A DNA stretch of 64,000 nt from Gammaproteobacteria bacterium. Lineage in GTDB: Bacteria; Pseudomonadota; Gammaproteobacteria; Burkholderiales; Gallionellaceae. Below, in pieces: positions 34,672-44,624 of the stretch. The notes beneath the pieces were generated by a model, which made no database searches, was not told the origin of the DNA, and was given only the letters and a program-made list of their open reading frames with translations. A program made the position numbers and the translations under genes. Positions within the stretch are counted from its first letter, which is position 1; each line of letters starts with the position of its first letter. The stretch spans positions 53,252 through 117,251 of the forward strand of contig JAHJNJ010000026.1 in assembly GCA_018820925.1 (NCBI GenBank), in the 5' to 3' direction.

Positions 34672-34912
34672 AAGTTTTTCCAATGTCATGCTAGATGTAA
34701 TAGTAGGATAGTGAAAGAATCATATATTAAAATATACATAACAATCAATTGGCTGTTGATTGCTTACTTATGGAAGCATCGACGTCGGCATCTATCAAGC
34801 AGGCACTCGCGTTTTCGTAACCAATTCCCGGTTTGCACAACGTAACGAATAAAAATATCAGTCTGATAATATCGGCCAACTATCTTTTCCTGTATCTCGA
34901 AATTTCCACCCA

Positions 34913-35230
34913 ATGGATACGTTGAGTTTGCTGTTTCTGCTGTTGCTGGCTGCCCTGGTGTGGTACTGGCTCGACAGCCTGCGCGCCCTTGAACATGCTC
35001 GAGATATGGGGAGAAGGGCCTGTCACGATGCGGATGTGCAATTTCTGGACGATACGGTCGCCCGCGTTGCACTTGAACTTGTGCGCGACGAATCCGGACG
35101 CAGGGTATTGCGTCGCACTTATCGTTTCGAATTCAGCGAGACCGGCGATTCCAGAATTGAGGGCCGGGTGATCCTGCTGGGTCACAAGATCGAATCGGTA
35201 ACGATGGATCCCTACCGAATAATGTCTTGA
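34913..35230 (+). CDS. DUF3301 family protein
   Basis: This 105-aa protein has an N-terminal membrane helix (LLFLLLLAALVWYWLDSL) followed by a conserved short domain (ACHDADVQFLDDTVA, RRTYRFEFSETGDSR, GHKIESVTMDPY). That pattern is diagnostic of DUF3301, a proteobacterial inner-membrane family of unknown function. ATG 34913 directly precedes the helix. Confidence 0.85.
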   Translation: MDTLSLLFLLLLAALVWYWLDSLRALEHARDMGRRACHDADVQFLDDTVARVALELVRDESGRRVLRRTYRFEFSETGDSRIEGRVILLGHKIESVTMDPYRIMS

Positions 35231-35308
35231 GTGGAAACCGGTGCGCCCGGCACCCAATCTTATTTCCGACCGGCTGCGGTCCGCCGGTCAGTTCAAGAAG
35301 TGATTACT

Positions 35309-35380
35309 TCAGATTGCCGGTGTCGGTTTCTTTTTCGGTTTCTTTGCTTCCTTGTTTTTTCTTTGCTGTCCTTTAGCCAT
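35309..35380 (-). CDS. Tiny lysine-rich protein, 23 aa
   Basis: This 24-codon gene has a strong AAGGAG ribosome-binding site eight bases before ATG 35380. The product starts MAKGQQRKNKEAKKPKKKP and ends in TPAI. Very short proteins with this MAKGQ-R-NKEAKKPKK pattern recur in proteobacteria, so I take it as real. It is highly basic and may bind nucleic acid; function unknown. Confidence 0.65.
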   Translation of the reverse strand: MAKGQQRKNKEAKKPKKKPTPAI

Positions 35381-35621
35381 GGTCGACTCCTTGAAATATT
35401 GAATTTGAGCAGCGGATTGCACTGCCATTACTCAAGGCAAGCGCCGTTCAGGCAGCGCTCCCGCCAGCAATGTACTCGAGTCGAATCGCCTTGGCTATCC
35501 GTTTCATTGCTGACAAGCGCGTTCCCGACTCAAACATATTGCATTCGCGAGGCGGAACTGCTGCTTCCCTGGCGTATCGTCGATTTCGCGCGTGACACGG
35601 TTCAGATCGACGGGGCTCTCA

Positions 35622-35834
35622 TCAGCACTTTCGGAGCGGGTCCAACAAAGATGACAGGCCGTTATGATCCATTTCCTGCATCAATGCCAAAAGCATGCCG
35701 ATTTCGCCGGGCGGAAAGCCTTTACGCGCAAACCAGTTCAGGTAATTCCCCGGCAAGTCGGCAATCAGCCGTCCCTTGTACTTGCCGTAGGGCATGACGC
35801 GTGTGACCAACAGTTCCAGGTGTTCCGGGTTCAT
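35622..35834 (-). CDS. DUF3820 family protein
   Basis: This 70-aa protein has the conserved MPYGKYKGRLIADLPGNYLNWFARKGFP block typical of DUF3820, a small domain sometimes linked to nucleases. The start is ATG 35834 (GTG 35840 is possible). It lies 13 bp after yajD on the same strand and is probably translated together with it. Confidence 0.82.
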   Translation of the reverse strand: MNPEHLELLVTRVMPYGKYKGRLIADLPGNYLNWFARKGFPPGEIGMLLALMQEMDHNGLSSLLDPLRKC

Positions 35835-35847
35835 CAACACATGACAA

Positions 35848-36222
35848 TCAACCGGACTTCTTCTTCAGCATTTCTTTCAGATCGGCAAAGGGATTGTGCG
35901 TTGCCACTGCCTGCTCCCCGTCTTTCCTGTCTCTCACCGCCTCATCCATCTCGCGCGAGTGTTCGTTATCGTGACAATACAGACACAATAACTCCCAGTT
36001 GCTGCCATCCGCCGGATTATTGTCGTGGTTATGGTCTTTATGATGCACCGTCAATTCGCGCAGGCGCACCCCGGAAAATTCACGACCGCACCGCCCGCAA
36101 ATCCAGGGGAACAGTTTGAGCGCCTTTTCGCGGTAGCCTTTCTCACGTAATTCACGCTGCTGGCGGGCTTCGGCGACAACGCGGTCGAGTCGTGCATTAT
36201 CGGGAGTGGTTCGTTTGGTCAT
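35848..36222 (-). CDS. yajD: YajD-like HNH nuclease
   Basis: This 124-aa protein has two zinc-binding cysteine pairs (CGRCGREF and CLYCHDNEH) around the LTVHHKDHNHDNNPADGSNWELL HNH core, matching E. coli YajD. It is a cytoplasmic nuclease-fold protein of uncertain biological role. The start is ATG 36222. Confidence 0.9.
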   Translation of the reverse strand: MTKRTTPDNARLDRVVAEARQQRELREKGYREKALKLFPWICGRCGREFSGVRLRELTVHHKDHNHDNNPADGSNWELLCLYCHDNEHSREMDEAVRDRKDGEQAVATHNPFADLKEMLKKKSG

Positions 36223-36320
36223 GGTAGATGGATAGCTGATGGTTGGCAGGACTATATCAGGACTCGTCATGGCCAGCCAAACATGATGGCAACAGAATGC
36301 AAAAGGGAAGATTCTCTAAA

Positions 36321-36359
36321 AAATAAAAAAGACTTGCAGCATTTCTGCTGCAAGTCTTT
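36321..36359 (-). terminator. Intrinsic terminator after tRNA-Pro
   Basis: On the minus strand a 14-bp stem (36328-36341 with 36346-36359) is followed by a T-rich run. It lies just downstream of the tRNA-Pro gene. Confidence 0.88.
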
Positions 36360-36367
36360 GTTACTAC

Positions 36368-36444
36368 TGGTCGGGGCGGGGAGATTCGAACTCCCGACCC
36401 CTTGCACCCCATGCAAGTACGCTACCAGGCTGCGCTACGCCCCG
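36368..36444 (-). tRNA. tRNA-Pro (GGG)
   Basis: This is a 77-nt cloverleaf with a 7-bp acceptor CGGGGCG/CGCCCCG and the TTCGAATC T-loop. The anticodon stem CTTGC/GCAAG has loop ATGGGGT, giving anticodon GGG. The CCA end is encoded. A terminator follows. Confidence 0.95.
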
Positions 36445-36507
36445 AGGGCGCGGATTATAGCAGAGCTCTGCGCTTTTCTTGAAGCGGTATTAAGCAATTT
36501 CATCTGC

Positions 36508-36870
36508 TTATGTATGCAGCAGCGTGATGATCTCGCGCAGCTCTCTCCGAAATGCGGTCATATCAAAACTGGATGCAGGTAGCGCTTCTTCCTGGCGAGT
36601 GGCATGTTGATCCAGTCGGCTACGGGCGCCGCTGATGGTGAAGCCCTCTTCATAAAGCAATTGCCGGATGCGGCGGATGAGTAATACTTCGTGATGCTGG
36701 TAATAACGGCGGTTGCCACCGCGTTTTACCGGTTTTAGCTGGGTAAATTCCTGTTCCCAGTAGCGCAGCACATGTGCCTTCACCCCGCACAATTCGCTGA
36801 CTTCGCCGATGGTGAAGTAGCGTTTCGCCGGGATGGGCGGCAGATCGGCGTTAGCTACGTGGTGTTCCAT
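36508..36870 (-). CDS. MerR-family regulator
   Basis: This 120-aa protein has an N-terminal winged helix ([25 protein letters not shown]). The second part ([30 protein letters not shown]) is typical of the MerR-like gene that follows ihfA in many beta- and gammaproteobacteria. It lacks the metal-binding cysteines of MerR proper. It overlaps ihfA by 20 bp. Target unknown. Confidence 0.9.
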   Translation of the reverse strand: MEHHVANADLPPIPAKRYFTIGEVSELCGVKAHVLRYWEQEFTQLKPVKRGGNRRYYQHHEVLLIRRIRQLLYEEGFTISGARSRLDQHATRQEEALPASSFDMTAFRRELREIITLLHT

Positions 36871-37159
36871 GATAGGTCTTTTCTACCATGCTTTTGAGTT
36901 TCTGGCTGGGATGGAAAGTTACTACACGGCGTGCGGTGATCGGAATTTCTTCCCCGGTCTTGGGATTACGCCCGGGACGTTGCGGCTTGTCGCGCAACTG
37001 GAAATTGCCAAAGCCGGAAAGCTTGACGCTTTCACCCTGCTCCAACTGCATGCGTATCTCCTCAAAGAACGCCTCCACCATATCTTTAGCTTCGCGTTTA
37101 TTCAAACCAACTTTTTCAAACAGCAAATCGGCCAGTTCAGCCTTGGTCAATGTCGTCAT
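36851..37159 (-). CDS. ihfA: Integration host factor alpha subunit
   Basis: This 102-aa DNA-bending protein of the HU/IHF family ([29 protein letters not shown]) has the arm motif [23 protein letters not shown] containing the intercalating Pro. Its place after pheT is conserved and separates it from ihfB. IHF would assist the sigma-54 promoter found at 23411. Confidence 0.96.
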   Translation of the reverse strand: MTTLTKAELADLLFEKVGLNKREAKDMVEAFFEEIRMQLEQGESVKLSGFGNFQLRDKPQRPGRNPKTGEEIPITARRVVTFHPSQKLKSMVEKTYHGTPRS

Positions 37160-37168
37160 AATCCCCTC

Positions 37169-39523
37169 TTACACTCGCAACTGCGCTCTTTGACGTTGCA
37201 ATGCTGCAACCAGACGCGCCATATTTTCTTCAATCTCATTTTCAGTCAGAGTCTTTTGAGTATCTTGCAATAACACACGGAATGCAAGGCTTTTTTTGCC
37301 TTGCTCTACACCTTTGCCGCGATAAACGTCGAACAGTGCCAACTCGACCACATTTGGTGCATTTTCTGCCCGCATTGCATCCAGAAGCGACTGTACTGTA
37401 ACGTTTTCATCAACCAATACAGCAATATCCCGTCTTACTGGCGGAAAACGCGAGATGTCCGTCATTTTTGGAACGCTGTCTTGAGTCAACGCTGCCAGTT
37501 CCACCTCAAACCACACTACTGATTGCGGCAAGTCGTATTGTTGTTGCCGTTGCGGGTGCAGTTCGCCGATCCAGCCGATGGCTCGACCATCCAGCAGGAT
37601 GCGCGCCGAACGCCCCGGATGCGAAGCCGGGTGTGGGGCAGCCTGAAAACTCAAATTGCGCGGCACAAACAGGGCTTCAACGTCACCCTTTACATCAAAG
37701 AAGTCTACAGCCCGTGCAGGCGCTCCCCATTGTTCGGACATAGCTCCGCCATAAGCAAGTCCGGCCAGTCGCTCGCTTTGCGAATAGCTGCCGGATTCGG
37801 CTGCAAAACAACCGCCGATCTCGAATAGACGCACTCTCGGCTGTTTGCGCGCCAGATTGGTACGCAACGCCGCCAGCAATCCGCCCAGCAAGCTGCTGCG
37901 CATCACGCTCATCTGGCTGGCGATGGGGTTTTTCAGGGCAATCGGTGCAGTGTTGGCACACAGGTCGCGCTCCCATTCGGCTTCGACGAATGCATAGTTG
38001 ATGGTTTCCTGGTAGTCGCGCAGCACCATGCTCCGGCGCAGTTTTGCCAAAGGACGCTGAGACTCGACCAGCGGCAAGATGCTCATGCGCGCCTGGATTG
38101 GTGCCGGCTGAATCTTTTCATAGCCGTAAACACGCGCAACTTCTTCGATCAGGTCTTCCTCGATGGCGATATCGAAGCGGTAGCTGGGCGGCGTTACCGA
38201 AAACTCTTCGCCCTTTTGCTGGAACACCATGCCAAGCCGGGACAGGATTTGCGCAATTTCATCGGTTTTCAGCGCCACGCCCAGCACGCGCAGTACGCGC
38301 GAGGTACGCAGCTTCACCGGATGACGGACCGGCAATTCGCCCTGCTCTTCGGTCACCGCCCCCGCCTGTCCGCCGCAAATATCCAGGATCAGTTGCGTGG
38401 CGCGATCCAACGCATCCAGCGTAGCCGCAAAATCCACCCCGCGCTCGAAGCGATAGGAAGAATCGGAACTGAAGCCAAGCAGGCGCGATTTGCCGACGAT
38501 AACGCCGGGTGCAAAGAACGCGCTTTCCAGGAAAATGTCGGTGGTCGCATCGTCCACTGCACTGTCTGCACCGCCCATCACGCCTGCCAGCGCGACCGGG
38601 CTCTTGCCATCGGCGATCACCAGCATGTCGTCTTTCAAGTCCACGACTTGCTCGTTCAGCAGCTTCAGGCTTTCGCCTGCACGCGCAAAACGCACTTCGA
38701 TGTCACCATTCAGCTTGTTCAGGTCAAATGCGTGCAACGGCTGCCCCAGTTCCAGCAGCACATAGTTGGTTACATCGACCAGCGCGCTGATACTGCGCAG
38801 GCCGCAACGTTGCAGGCGCTGCACCATCCAGGCCGGAGTCGTGGCCTTGGCATTCACGCCGGAGATTACTCGCCCGCTATAACGCGGGCAGGCGGCGGAA
38901 GCAGTCAATTTGACCTTGCGGTTCTGGCTAGCTGTCTGTTTGATGGATGCTCGAGAAACATCCTGCAACGGAGCCCCGGTCAATGCTGCGACTTCACGCG
39001 CAATACCCTTCAGGGACAGGCAATCACTGCGGTTCGGCGTGAGCTTGAGTGTGATCAGGTGATCATCCAGATCGAGATGCTCGCGGATGCTTTGTCCAAC
39101 GACGGCATCGGCTGCCAACACCATCAATCCGGCGCTCTCTTCCGCCAGACCGAGTTCTTTCTCCGAACACATCATGCCGAAAGATGCGATACCGCGAACC
39201 TTGGCCTGCTTGATCTCTATGCCGGGTAGTTTCGCGCCGACCAGCGCACAAGGGGCTTTCATACCCACCGTCACATTCCCCGCGCCGCACACGATAGCCA
39301 GCGGCTCGGCTTGGCCAACATTCACTGTCAGCACGTTCAGTCGATCCGCATCGGGATGTTTGTCTTTGGTCAACACTTGTCCGACGACGACCTTTTCGAA
39401 AGCGGGAGCGACGGAAGTCATCTCTTCCACTTCCAGCCCGGCCATGGTCAACAGATGCGACAACTCCTCGCTCGAAAGCGAAGGGTTCACGAAGCTACGC
39501 AACCAGGATTCAGAGAATTGCAT
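37169..39523 (-). CDS. pheT: Phenylalanyl-tRNA synthetase beta subunit
   Basis: This 784-aa protein has an N-terminal tRNA-binding domain (VVVGQVLTKDKHPDADRLNVL), a B3/B4 editing region (LKLTPNRSDCLSL) and a B5 domain. The C-terminal anticodon-binding domain (FPPVRRDIAVLVDE) completes it. It is the full family length. It lies one base after pheS, and the two form the alpha2-beta2 enzyme. Confidence 0.97.
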   Translation of the reverse strand: MQFSESWLRSFVNPSLSSEELSHLLTMAGLEVEEMTSVAPAFEKVVVGQVLTKDKHPDADRLNVLTVNVGQAEPLAIVCGAGNVTVGMKAPCALVGAKLPGIEIKQAKVRGIASFGMMCSEKELGLAEESAGLMVLAADAVVGQSIREHLDLDDHLITLKLTPNRSDCLSLKGIAREVAALTGAPLQDVSRASIKQTASQNRKVKLTASAACPRYSGRVISGVNAKATTPAWMVQRLQRCGLRSISALVDVTNYVLLELGQPLHAFDLNKLNGDIEVRFARAGESLKLLNEQVVDLKDDMLVIADGKSPVALAGVMGGADSAVDDATTDIFLESAFFAPGVIVGKSRLLGFSSDSSYRFERGVDFAATLDALDRATQLILDICGGQAGAVTEEQGELPVRHPVKLRTSRVLRVLGVALKTDEIAQILSRLGMVFQQKGEEFSVTPPSYRFDIAIEEDLIEEVARVYGYEKIQPAPIQARMSILPLVESQRPLAKLRRSMVLRDYQETINYAFVEAEWERDLCANTAPIALKNPIASQMSVMRSSLLGGLLAALRTNLARKQPRVRLFEIGGCFAAESGSYSQSERLAGLAYGGAMSEQWGAPARAVDFFDVKGDVEALFVPRNLSFQAAPHPASHPGRSARILLDGRAIGWIGELHPQRQQQYDLPQSVVWFEVELAALTQDSVPKMTDISRFPPVRRDIAVLVDENVTVQSLLDAMRAENAPNVVELALFDVYRGKGVEQGKKSLAFRVLLQDTQKTLTENEIEENMARLVAALQRQRAQLRV

Positions 39524-39524
39524 A

Positions 39525-40582
<1,058 letters not shown>

Positions 40583-40596
40583 ATATAGCGCAATAC

Positions 40597-40956
40597 TTAC
40601 GCGCCGAGGCTGGCTTTGGCTTGTGCGACGATCTGCGCAAACGCAGCCTTGTCGAACACGGCAAGATCGGCCAGCACCTTGCGATCGATCTCAATCGCGG
40701 CTTTCTTCAGGCCGTTCATGAAAACGCTGTATGCCATACCTTGCTCGCGTGCAGCCGCATTGATACGCGCGATCCACAGGGTGCGGAACTGGCGCTTGCG
40801 TTGACGACGGTCGCGGTAAGCATATTGACCTGCCTTCATCACCGCTTCTTTGGCGATGCGATAGACACTGTTGCGACGGCCGCGGTAACCCTTGGCCTTG
40901 TCGAGAATCTTCTTATGGCGCGCGCGCGCCGTTACACCACGTTTAACTCTTGGCAT
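40597..40956 (-). CDS. rplT: Ribosomal protein L20
   Basis: This 119-aa basic protein is the standard L20 ([16 protein letters not shown] start, [15 protein letters not shown]). It binds 23S rRNA early in 50S assembly. L20 represses its own operon in E. coli through an RNA pseudoknot; a candidate for such a structure lies upstream of rpmI here. Confidence 0.98.
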   Translation of the reverse strand: MPRVKRGVTARARHKKILDKAKGYRGRRNSVYRIAKEAVMKAGQYAYRDRRQRKRQFRTLWIARINAAAREQGMAYSVFMNGLKKAAIEIDRKVLADLAVFDKAAFAQIVAQAKASLGA

Positions 40957-40965
40957 GTTCGCTCC

Positions 40966-41163
40966 TTATGCGTAGGGCAACATGGCGCGCACAGACGCCG
41001 TGTTGGTTTCATGGACACCGGTCGACCCGCGCAGTTGACGCTTGTTCTTGGTGGTTTTCTTGGTAAGGATGTGGCGCTTGAACGCTTGACCGCGCTTGAT
41101 GCTGCCACCGGCGCGGACGCTGAAGCGCTTTTTCGCACCGCTTTTGGTTTTCATCTTTGGCAT
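40966..41163 (-). CDS. rpmI: Ribosomal protein L35
   Basis: This 65-aa protein has the L35 N-terminus [14 protein letters not shown]. The start is ATG 41163; an in-frame extension upstream lies in the structured leader. It is in the infC-rpmI-rplT order found in most bacteria. Confidence 0.97.
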   Translation of the reverse strand: MPKMKTKSGAKKRFSVRAGGSIKRGQAFKRHILTKKTTKNKRQLRGSTGVHETNTASVRAMLPYA

Positions 41164-41235
41164 AACGACTCCATTTATTTGATGACGCCGGGAGGTCCCT
41201 GACAGGAACACTTGAAAACCCGGAACCACTTGTAT

Positions 41236-41284
41236 GGGACTCTTTTCACAACAACCGCAGCGGCGAGTCCCTTGCTCCGCTGCG
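41236..41284 (-). promoter_or_regulatory. Candidate L20-type pseudoknot upstream of rpmI
   Basis: Read on the minus strand, four segments occur in order: CGCAGCGG, GGGACTC, CCGCTGCG and GAGTCCC. The first pairs with the third (plus-strand 41277-41284 with 41256-41263, 8 bp) and the second with the fourth (41265-41271 with 41236-41242, 7 bp). The pairings interlock, which makes an H-type pseudoknot in the infC-rpmI spacer. Confidence 0.55.
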
Positions 41285-41293
41285 ATGCAAAAA

Positions 41294-41812
41294 CTATTTC
41301 TTCTTGGGACCGAGCACCATCACCATCTGACGGCCTTCCATCTTCGGATACTGCTCGACCACGCCATGTTCGTCCAGATCAACCTTGATGCGCTCGATCA
41401 GCTTCATGCCGATCTCCTGGTGCGCCATCTCGCGCCCGCGGAAACGCAAGGTAATCTTGGTCTTGTCGCCGTCGGCCAGGAATTTGATCAGGTTGCGCAA
41501 CTTGATGTTGTAATCGCCTTCGTCCGTACCCGGCCGAAACTTGATTTCCTTGATCTGAACCTGTTTCTGCTTAAGCTTGGCTTCGTGCTGCTTTTTGGCT
41601 TCCGCGTACTTGAATTTGCCGATATCCATGATCCGGCATACGGGCGGTTCCGCCAAAGGCGCGATCTCCACCAAATCCAGTTCCGCTTCATCCGCCATGC
41701 GCAATGCTTCCGCAATTGCCACGACACCCGCCTGCTCTCCCTCCGCGCCGATGAGCCGCACCTGCGGTGCTGTTATCTGCTCATTGATACGCTGCGACTT
41801 ATCTTGTGCTAT
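41294..41812 (-). CDS. infC: Translation initiation factor IF-3, ATA start
   Basis: This 172-aa protein begins (M)[21 protein letters not shown], the conserved IF-3 N-terminus. The codon at the expected start (41812) is ATA, eight bases after GGAG. infC usually uses the rare start ATT so that IF-3 limits its own translation; ATA would serve the same discrimination. The first ATG/GTG-type start in frame would cut 17 conserved residues. It is 21 bp downstream of thrS. Confidence 0.93.
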   Translation of the reverse strand: MAQDKSQRINEQITAPQVRLIGAEGEQAGVVAIAEALRMADEAELDLVEIAPLAEPPVCRIMDIGKFKYAEAKKQHEAKLKQKQVQIKEIKFRPGTDEGDYNIKLRNLIKFLADGDKTKITLRFRGREMAHQEIGMKLIERIKVDLDEHGVVEQYPKMEGRQMVMVLGPKKK

Positions 41813-41833
41813 TGGAAATTCTCCATTAAAAAA

Positions 41834-43747
41834 TTAAACCGCACTCTCCGCATGCAGTTCGGTTTGCAAGCGCTGAATCAGCGCCTCCACCGACATCTGC
41901 CCAAGGTCTTCACCTGTTCGGGATCGCACGGCAACGAGACTTGCAGCCACTTCCTTATCGCCAATAATTAGCTGGTAAGGCAACTTCTGCAAGCTATGTT
42001 CGCGTATTTTATAGGTAATCTTCTCGTTGCGCAAATCTGATTGCACCCTGAATCCGGACGCACGCAGAGTTTCGACCACTTGCCCGGCATATTCCTCCTG
42101 CGCCTGCGAGATGTTCATCACTACCATCTGCACCGGCGCCAGCCATAAAGGCAGGGCGCCGGCATGGTTTTCCACCAGAATTCCGATGAAACGCTCGAGC
42201 GAACCCAGAATGGCGCGGTGCAGCATCACCGGCACCTTGCGGCTGTTGTCCTCATCCACGAACTCGGCGCCGAGACGGCCCGGCATGGAAAAGTCCACCT
42301 GGATGGTGCCGCACTGCCAGGAACGGCCGATGGCGTCCTTGATGTGGAATTCGATTTTTGGACCGTAAAAGGCACCCTCGCCCGGCAATTCCACCCAAGT
42401 CAGGCCGGAAGCACGCAATGCGCCGCGCAGGGCTTCTTCGGACTTATCCCAGATTTCGTCGGAACCGACCCGGCTGTCCGGCCGTAGCGCCAGTTTGACC
42501 ACCACGTCGTTGAAACCGAAATCCTTGTAGACCTTGAGCACCAGCGCGTTGAACGCTGTCACTTCGGACTCGATCTGGCTTTCGGTACAGAAGATGTGTC
42601 CATCGTCCTGCACAAAGCCGCGCACCCGCATCAGGCCATGCAAACCGCCGGACGGCTCGTTGCGGTGGCAGGAACCAAACTCGCCGTAACGCAACGGCAG
42701 TTCGCGATAGGAACGCAAGTCGGCATTGAATACCTGAATGTGGCCGGGGCAGTTCATCGGCTTGATCGCGTATTCGTGCTTTTCCGACTCGGTGGTGAAC
42801 ATGTTGGCCTTGAAGTGTTCCCAATGGCCGGATTTTTCCCACAGCACGCGGTCGATGATCTGCGGGCAGCGTACTTCCTGATAGCCGTTGTCACTATAAA
42901 CACGGCGCATGTACTGTTCGACCACCTGCCAAATCGCCCAACCCTTCGGATGCCAGAACACCATGCCCGGCGCTTCGTCCTGCATGTGGAACAGGTCGAG
43001 CAGTTTGCCGAGTTTGCGGTGGTCGCGTTTCTCTGCTTCTTCAAGACGGGTCAGGTAGGCTTCGAGGTCTTCCTTCTTCGCCCAGGCCGTGCCGTAGATA
43101 CGCTGCAGCATCTCGTTCTTCGAGTCGCCGCGCCAATAGGCGCCTGCCACTTTCATCAGCTTGAACGCCTTGAGCTTGCCGGTCGACGGCACGTGCGGGC
43201 CGCGGCACAGGTCGGTGAACTCGCCCTCGCTGTACAGCGACACGTCCTGGTCGGCCGGGATGGATTCAATGATCTCGGCCTTGTACTTCTCGCCGATGGA
43301 TTTGAAATAGGCCGCCGCCTCGTCGCGCGGCAACACCTTGCGTGTTACCGGCAGGTCTTTTTTGGACAGTTCGGCCATGCGCTTCTCGATGGCGATCAAA
43401 TCTTCCGGCGTGAAAGGACGCGAATAGGCGAAGTCGTAATAGAAACCGTTCTCGATCACGGGACCTATGGTCACCTGCGCCTCGGGGAACAATTCCTTCA
43501 CCGCATAGGCCAGCAAGTGCGCGGTGGAGTGGCGGATCAGGTCGACGCCATCCTCGTCCTTGTCGGTGACGATGGCCAGTTTGGCATCGGCGGACATCAG
43601 GTGCGAGGTATCGACCAGCACCCCATCCACCTTGCCCGCCAGCGCGGCACGCGCCAGACCGGCACCGATGCTCTGCGCGACTTCGGCTACAGTCACGGGA
43701 TTGGGATAACTGCGTTGCGAACCATCCGGTAAGGTAATGACAGGCAT
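41834..43747 (-). CDS. thrS: Threonyl-tRNA synthetase
   Basis: This 637-aa protein is complete: TGS domain ([20 protein letters not shown]), an editing domain with [11 protein letters not shown] and the zinc-type cysteine, a class II catalytic core ([14 protein letters not shown]) and a C-terminal anticodon domain. The start is ATG 43747; GTG 43756 is possible. A terminator-like hairpin lies just upstream at 43772. Confidence 0.97.
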   Translation of the reverse strand: MPVITLPDGSQRSYPNPVTVAEVAQSIGAGLARAALAGKVDGVLVDTSHLMSADAKLAIVTDKDEDGVDLIRHSTAHLLAYAVKELFPEAQVTIGPVIENGFYYDFAYSRPFTPEDLIAIEKRMAELSKKDLPVTRKVLPRDEAAAYFKSIGEKYKAEIIESIPADQDVSLYSEGEFTDLCRGPHVPSTGKLKAFKLMKVAGAYWRGDSKNEMLQRIYGTAWAKKEDLEAYLTRLEEAEKRDHRKLGKLLDLFHMQDEAPGMVFWHPKGWAIWQVVEQYMRRVYSDNGYQEVRCPQIIDRVLWEKSGHWEHFKANMFTTESEKHEYAIKPMNCPGHIQVFNADLRSYRELPLRYGEFGSCHRNEPSGGLHGLMRVRGFVQDDGHIFCTESQIESEVTAFNALVLKVYKDFGFNDVVVKLALRPDSRVGSDEIWDKSEEALRGALRASGLTWVELPGEGAFYGPKIEFHIKDAIGRSWQCGTIQVDFSMPGRLGAEFVDEDNSRKVPVMLHRAILGSLERFIGILVENHAGALPLWLAPVQMVVMNISQAQEEYAGQVVETLRASGFRVQSDLRNEKITYKIREHSLQKLPYQLIIGDKEVAASLVAVRSRTGEDLGQMSVEALIQRLQTELHAESAV

Positions 43748-43761
43748 TTTATTCACTCTGC

Positions 43762-43787
43762 TAAAAACAAATGCGGCAACCGCCGCA
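43762..43787 (-). terminator. Hairpin with T-run between mlaE and thrS
   Basis: TGCGGC (43772-43777) pairs with GCCGCA (43782-43787). On the minus strand TTTGTTTTT follows. It ends the mla operon or attenuates thrS, whose start is 15 bp further on. Confidence 0.7.
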
Positions 43788-43841
43788 CTTCATATTTCAA
43801 AGGCGCACCCTGCGCCAAACGGGCGCGCAGTATAGCGCAAG

Positions 43842-44624
43842 TCACTCCATCATGCCGAGATAGGCGATCAACGCATCCAGGGTAAAAACGAACAGCAGGC
43901 TTTGCAGCACCGCCTTGATAGCCACCTTGGGCACTTCGGTCATCGAGGGCTGGGCTTGCATGCCGTTGTAGCAGGAGATGGAAGAGATGGCGAGGCCGAA
44001 CAGGCAGCCCTTGAAAGCAACCACGGCGAATTCGGACAGTTTCACGGTTTGCAGGAAACGCCCGACCTGATCCAGGTAAGAGACGTTCTGGTACATGGCG
44101 CTGATCGCCAGACCACCACCGATGGCAACGACCTGGAAGTAGATGGTGAGCGCCAGAACGGCCAGCGTCACGCCGGCGATGCGCGGCACCAGCAGATAGT
44201 CCTCAGGCGGGATGCCCATGCGCAACAGGTGGGTCATTTCACGGTGGGATTTCATTAGCGCCAGTTCCGAGGCAATGGCGGAGCTGCTACGGGCAATGAT
44301 GATGATGGCGGCAAACAGCGGACCGATCTCGCGTACAACGGTCCAGATCAATATTTTCACCGTCAGTTCGCTATCGCCGCCGACCAGCGAGGTGATCTGA
44401 GTAATGACCAGTGCACCGCTCAGCAAACCGAACACGGCGACAATGCGCAATGCTTCGACCCCGGTAAAAAAGATTTGGCGATGAAACACCGCATTCACCG
44501 GAGCGATGCGCAAAACGTGCAGGTGGGTAAAGGTATACCACAGTAATTGCCCACAGCCCTGGATCGTCTGGCGCATCCGCTCCATTTTCAGCCAGGCGAA
44601 AAATTTCAGCCAGATCGCGGGCAT
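43842..44624 (-). CDS. mlaE: MlaE-type ABC permease
   Basis: This 260-aa integral membrane protein of the MlaE/YrbE family has an interface helix, then five or six membrane helices with the conserved SELALMKSHREMTHLLRMGI and MPRIAG-like segments. It is the permease of the phospholipid-transport system that works with MlaD. The ATG at 44624 overlaps the cyclase stop by one base (TGATG). It is the last gene of the operon. Confidence 0.9.
   Translation of the reverse strand: MPAIWLKFFAWLKMERMRQTIQGCGQLLWYTFTHLHVLRIAPVNAVFHRQIFFTGVEALRIVAVFGLLSGALVITQITSLVGGDSELTVKILIWTVVREIGPLFAAIIIIARSSSAIASELALMKSHREMTHLLRMGIPPEDYLLVPRIAGVTLAVLALTIYFQVVAIGGGLAISAMYQNVSYLDQVGRFLQTVKLSEFAVVAFKGCLFGLAISSISCYNGMQAQPSMTEVPKVAIKAVLQSLLFVFTLDALIAYLGMME

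Noticed and set aside
35231..35797. A 188-codon plus-strand frame between the DUF3301 and yajD genes
   Set aside because: It overlaps the tiny minus-strand gene and the DUF3820 gene, has no ribosome-binding site and reads as random sequence.
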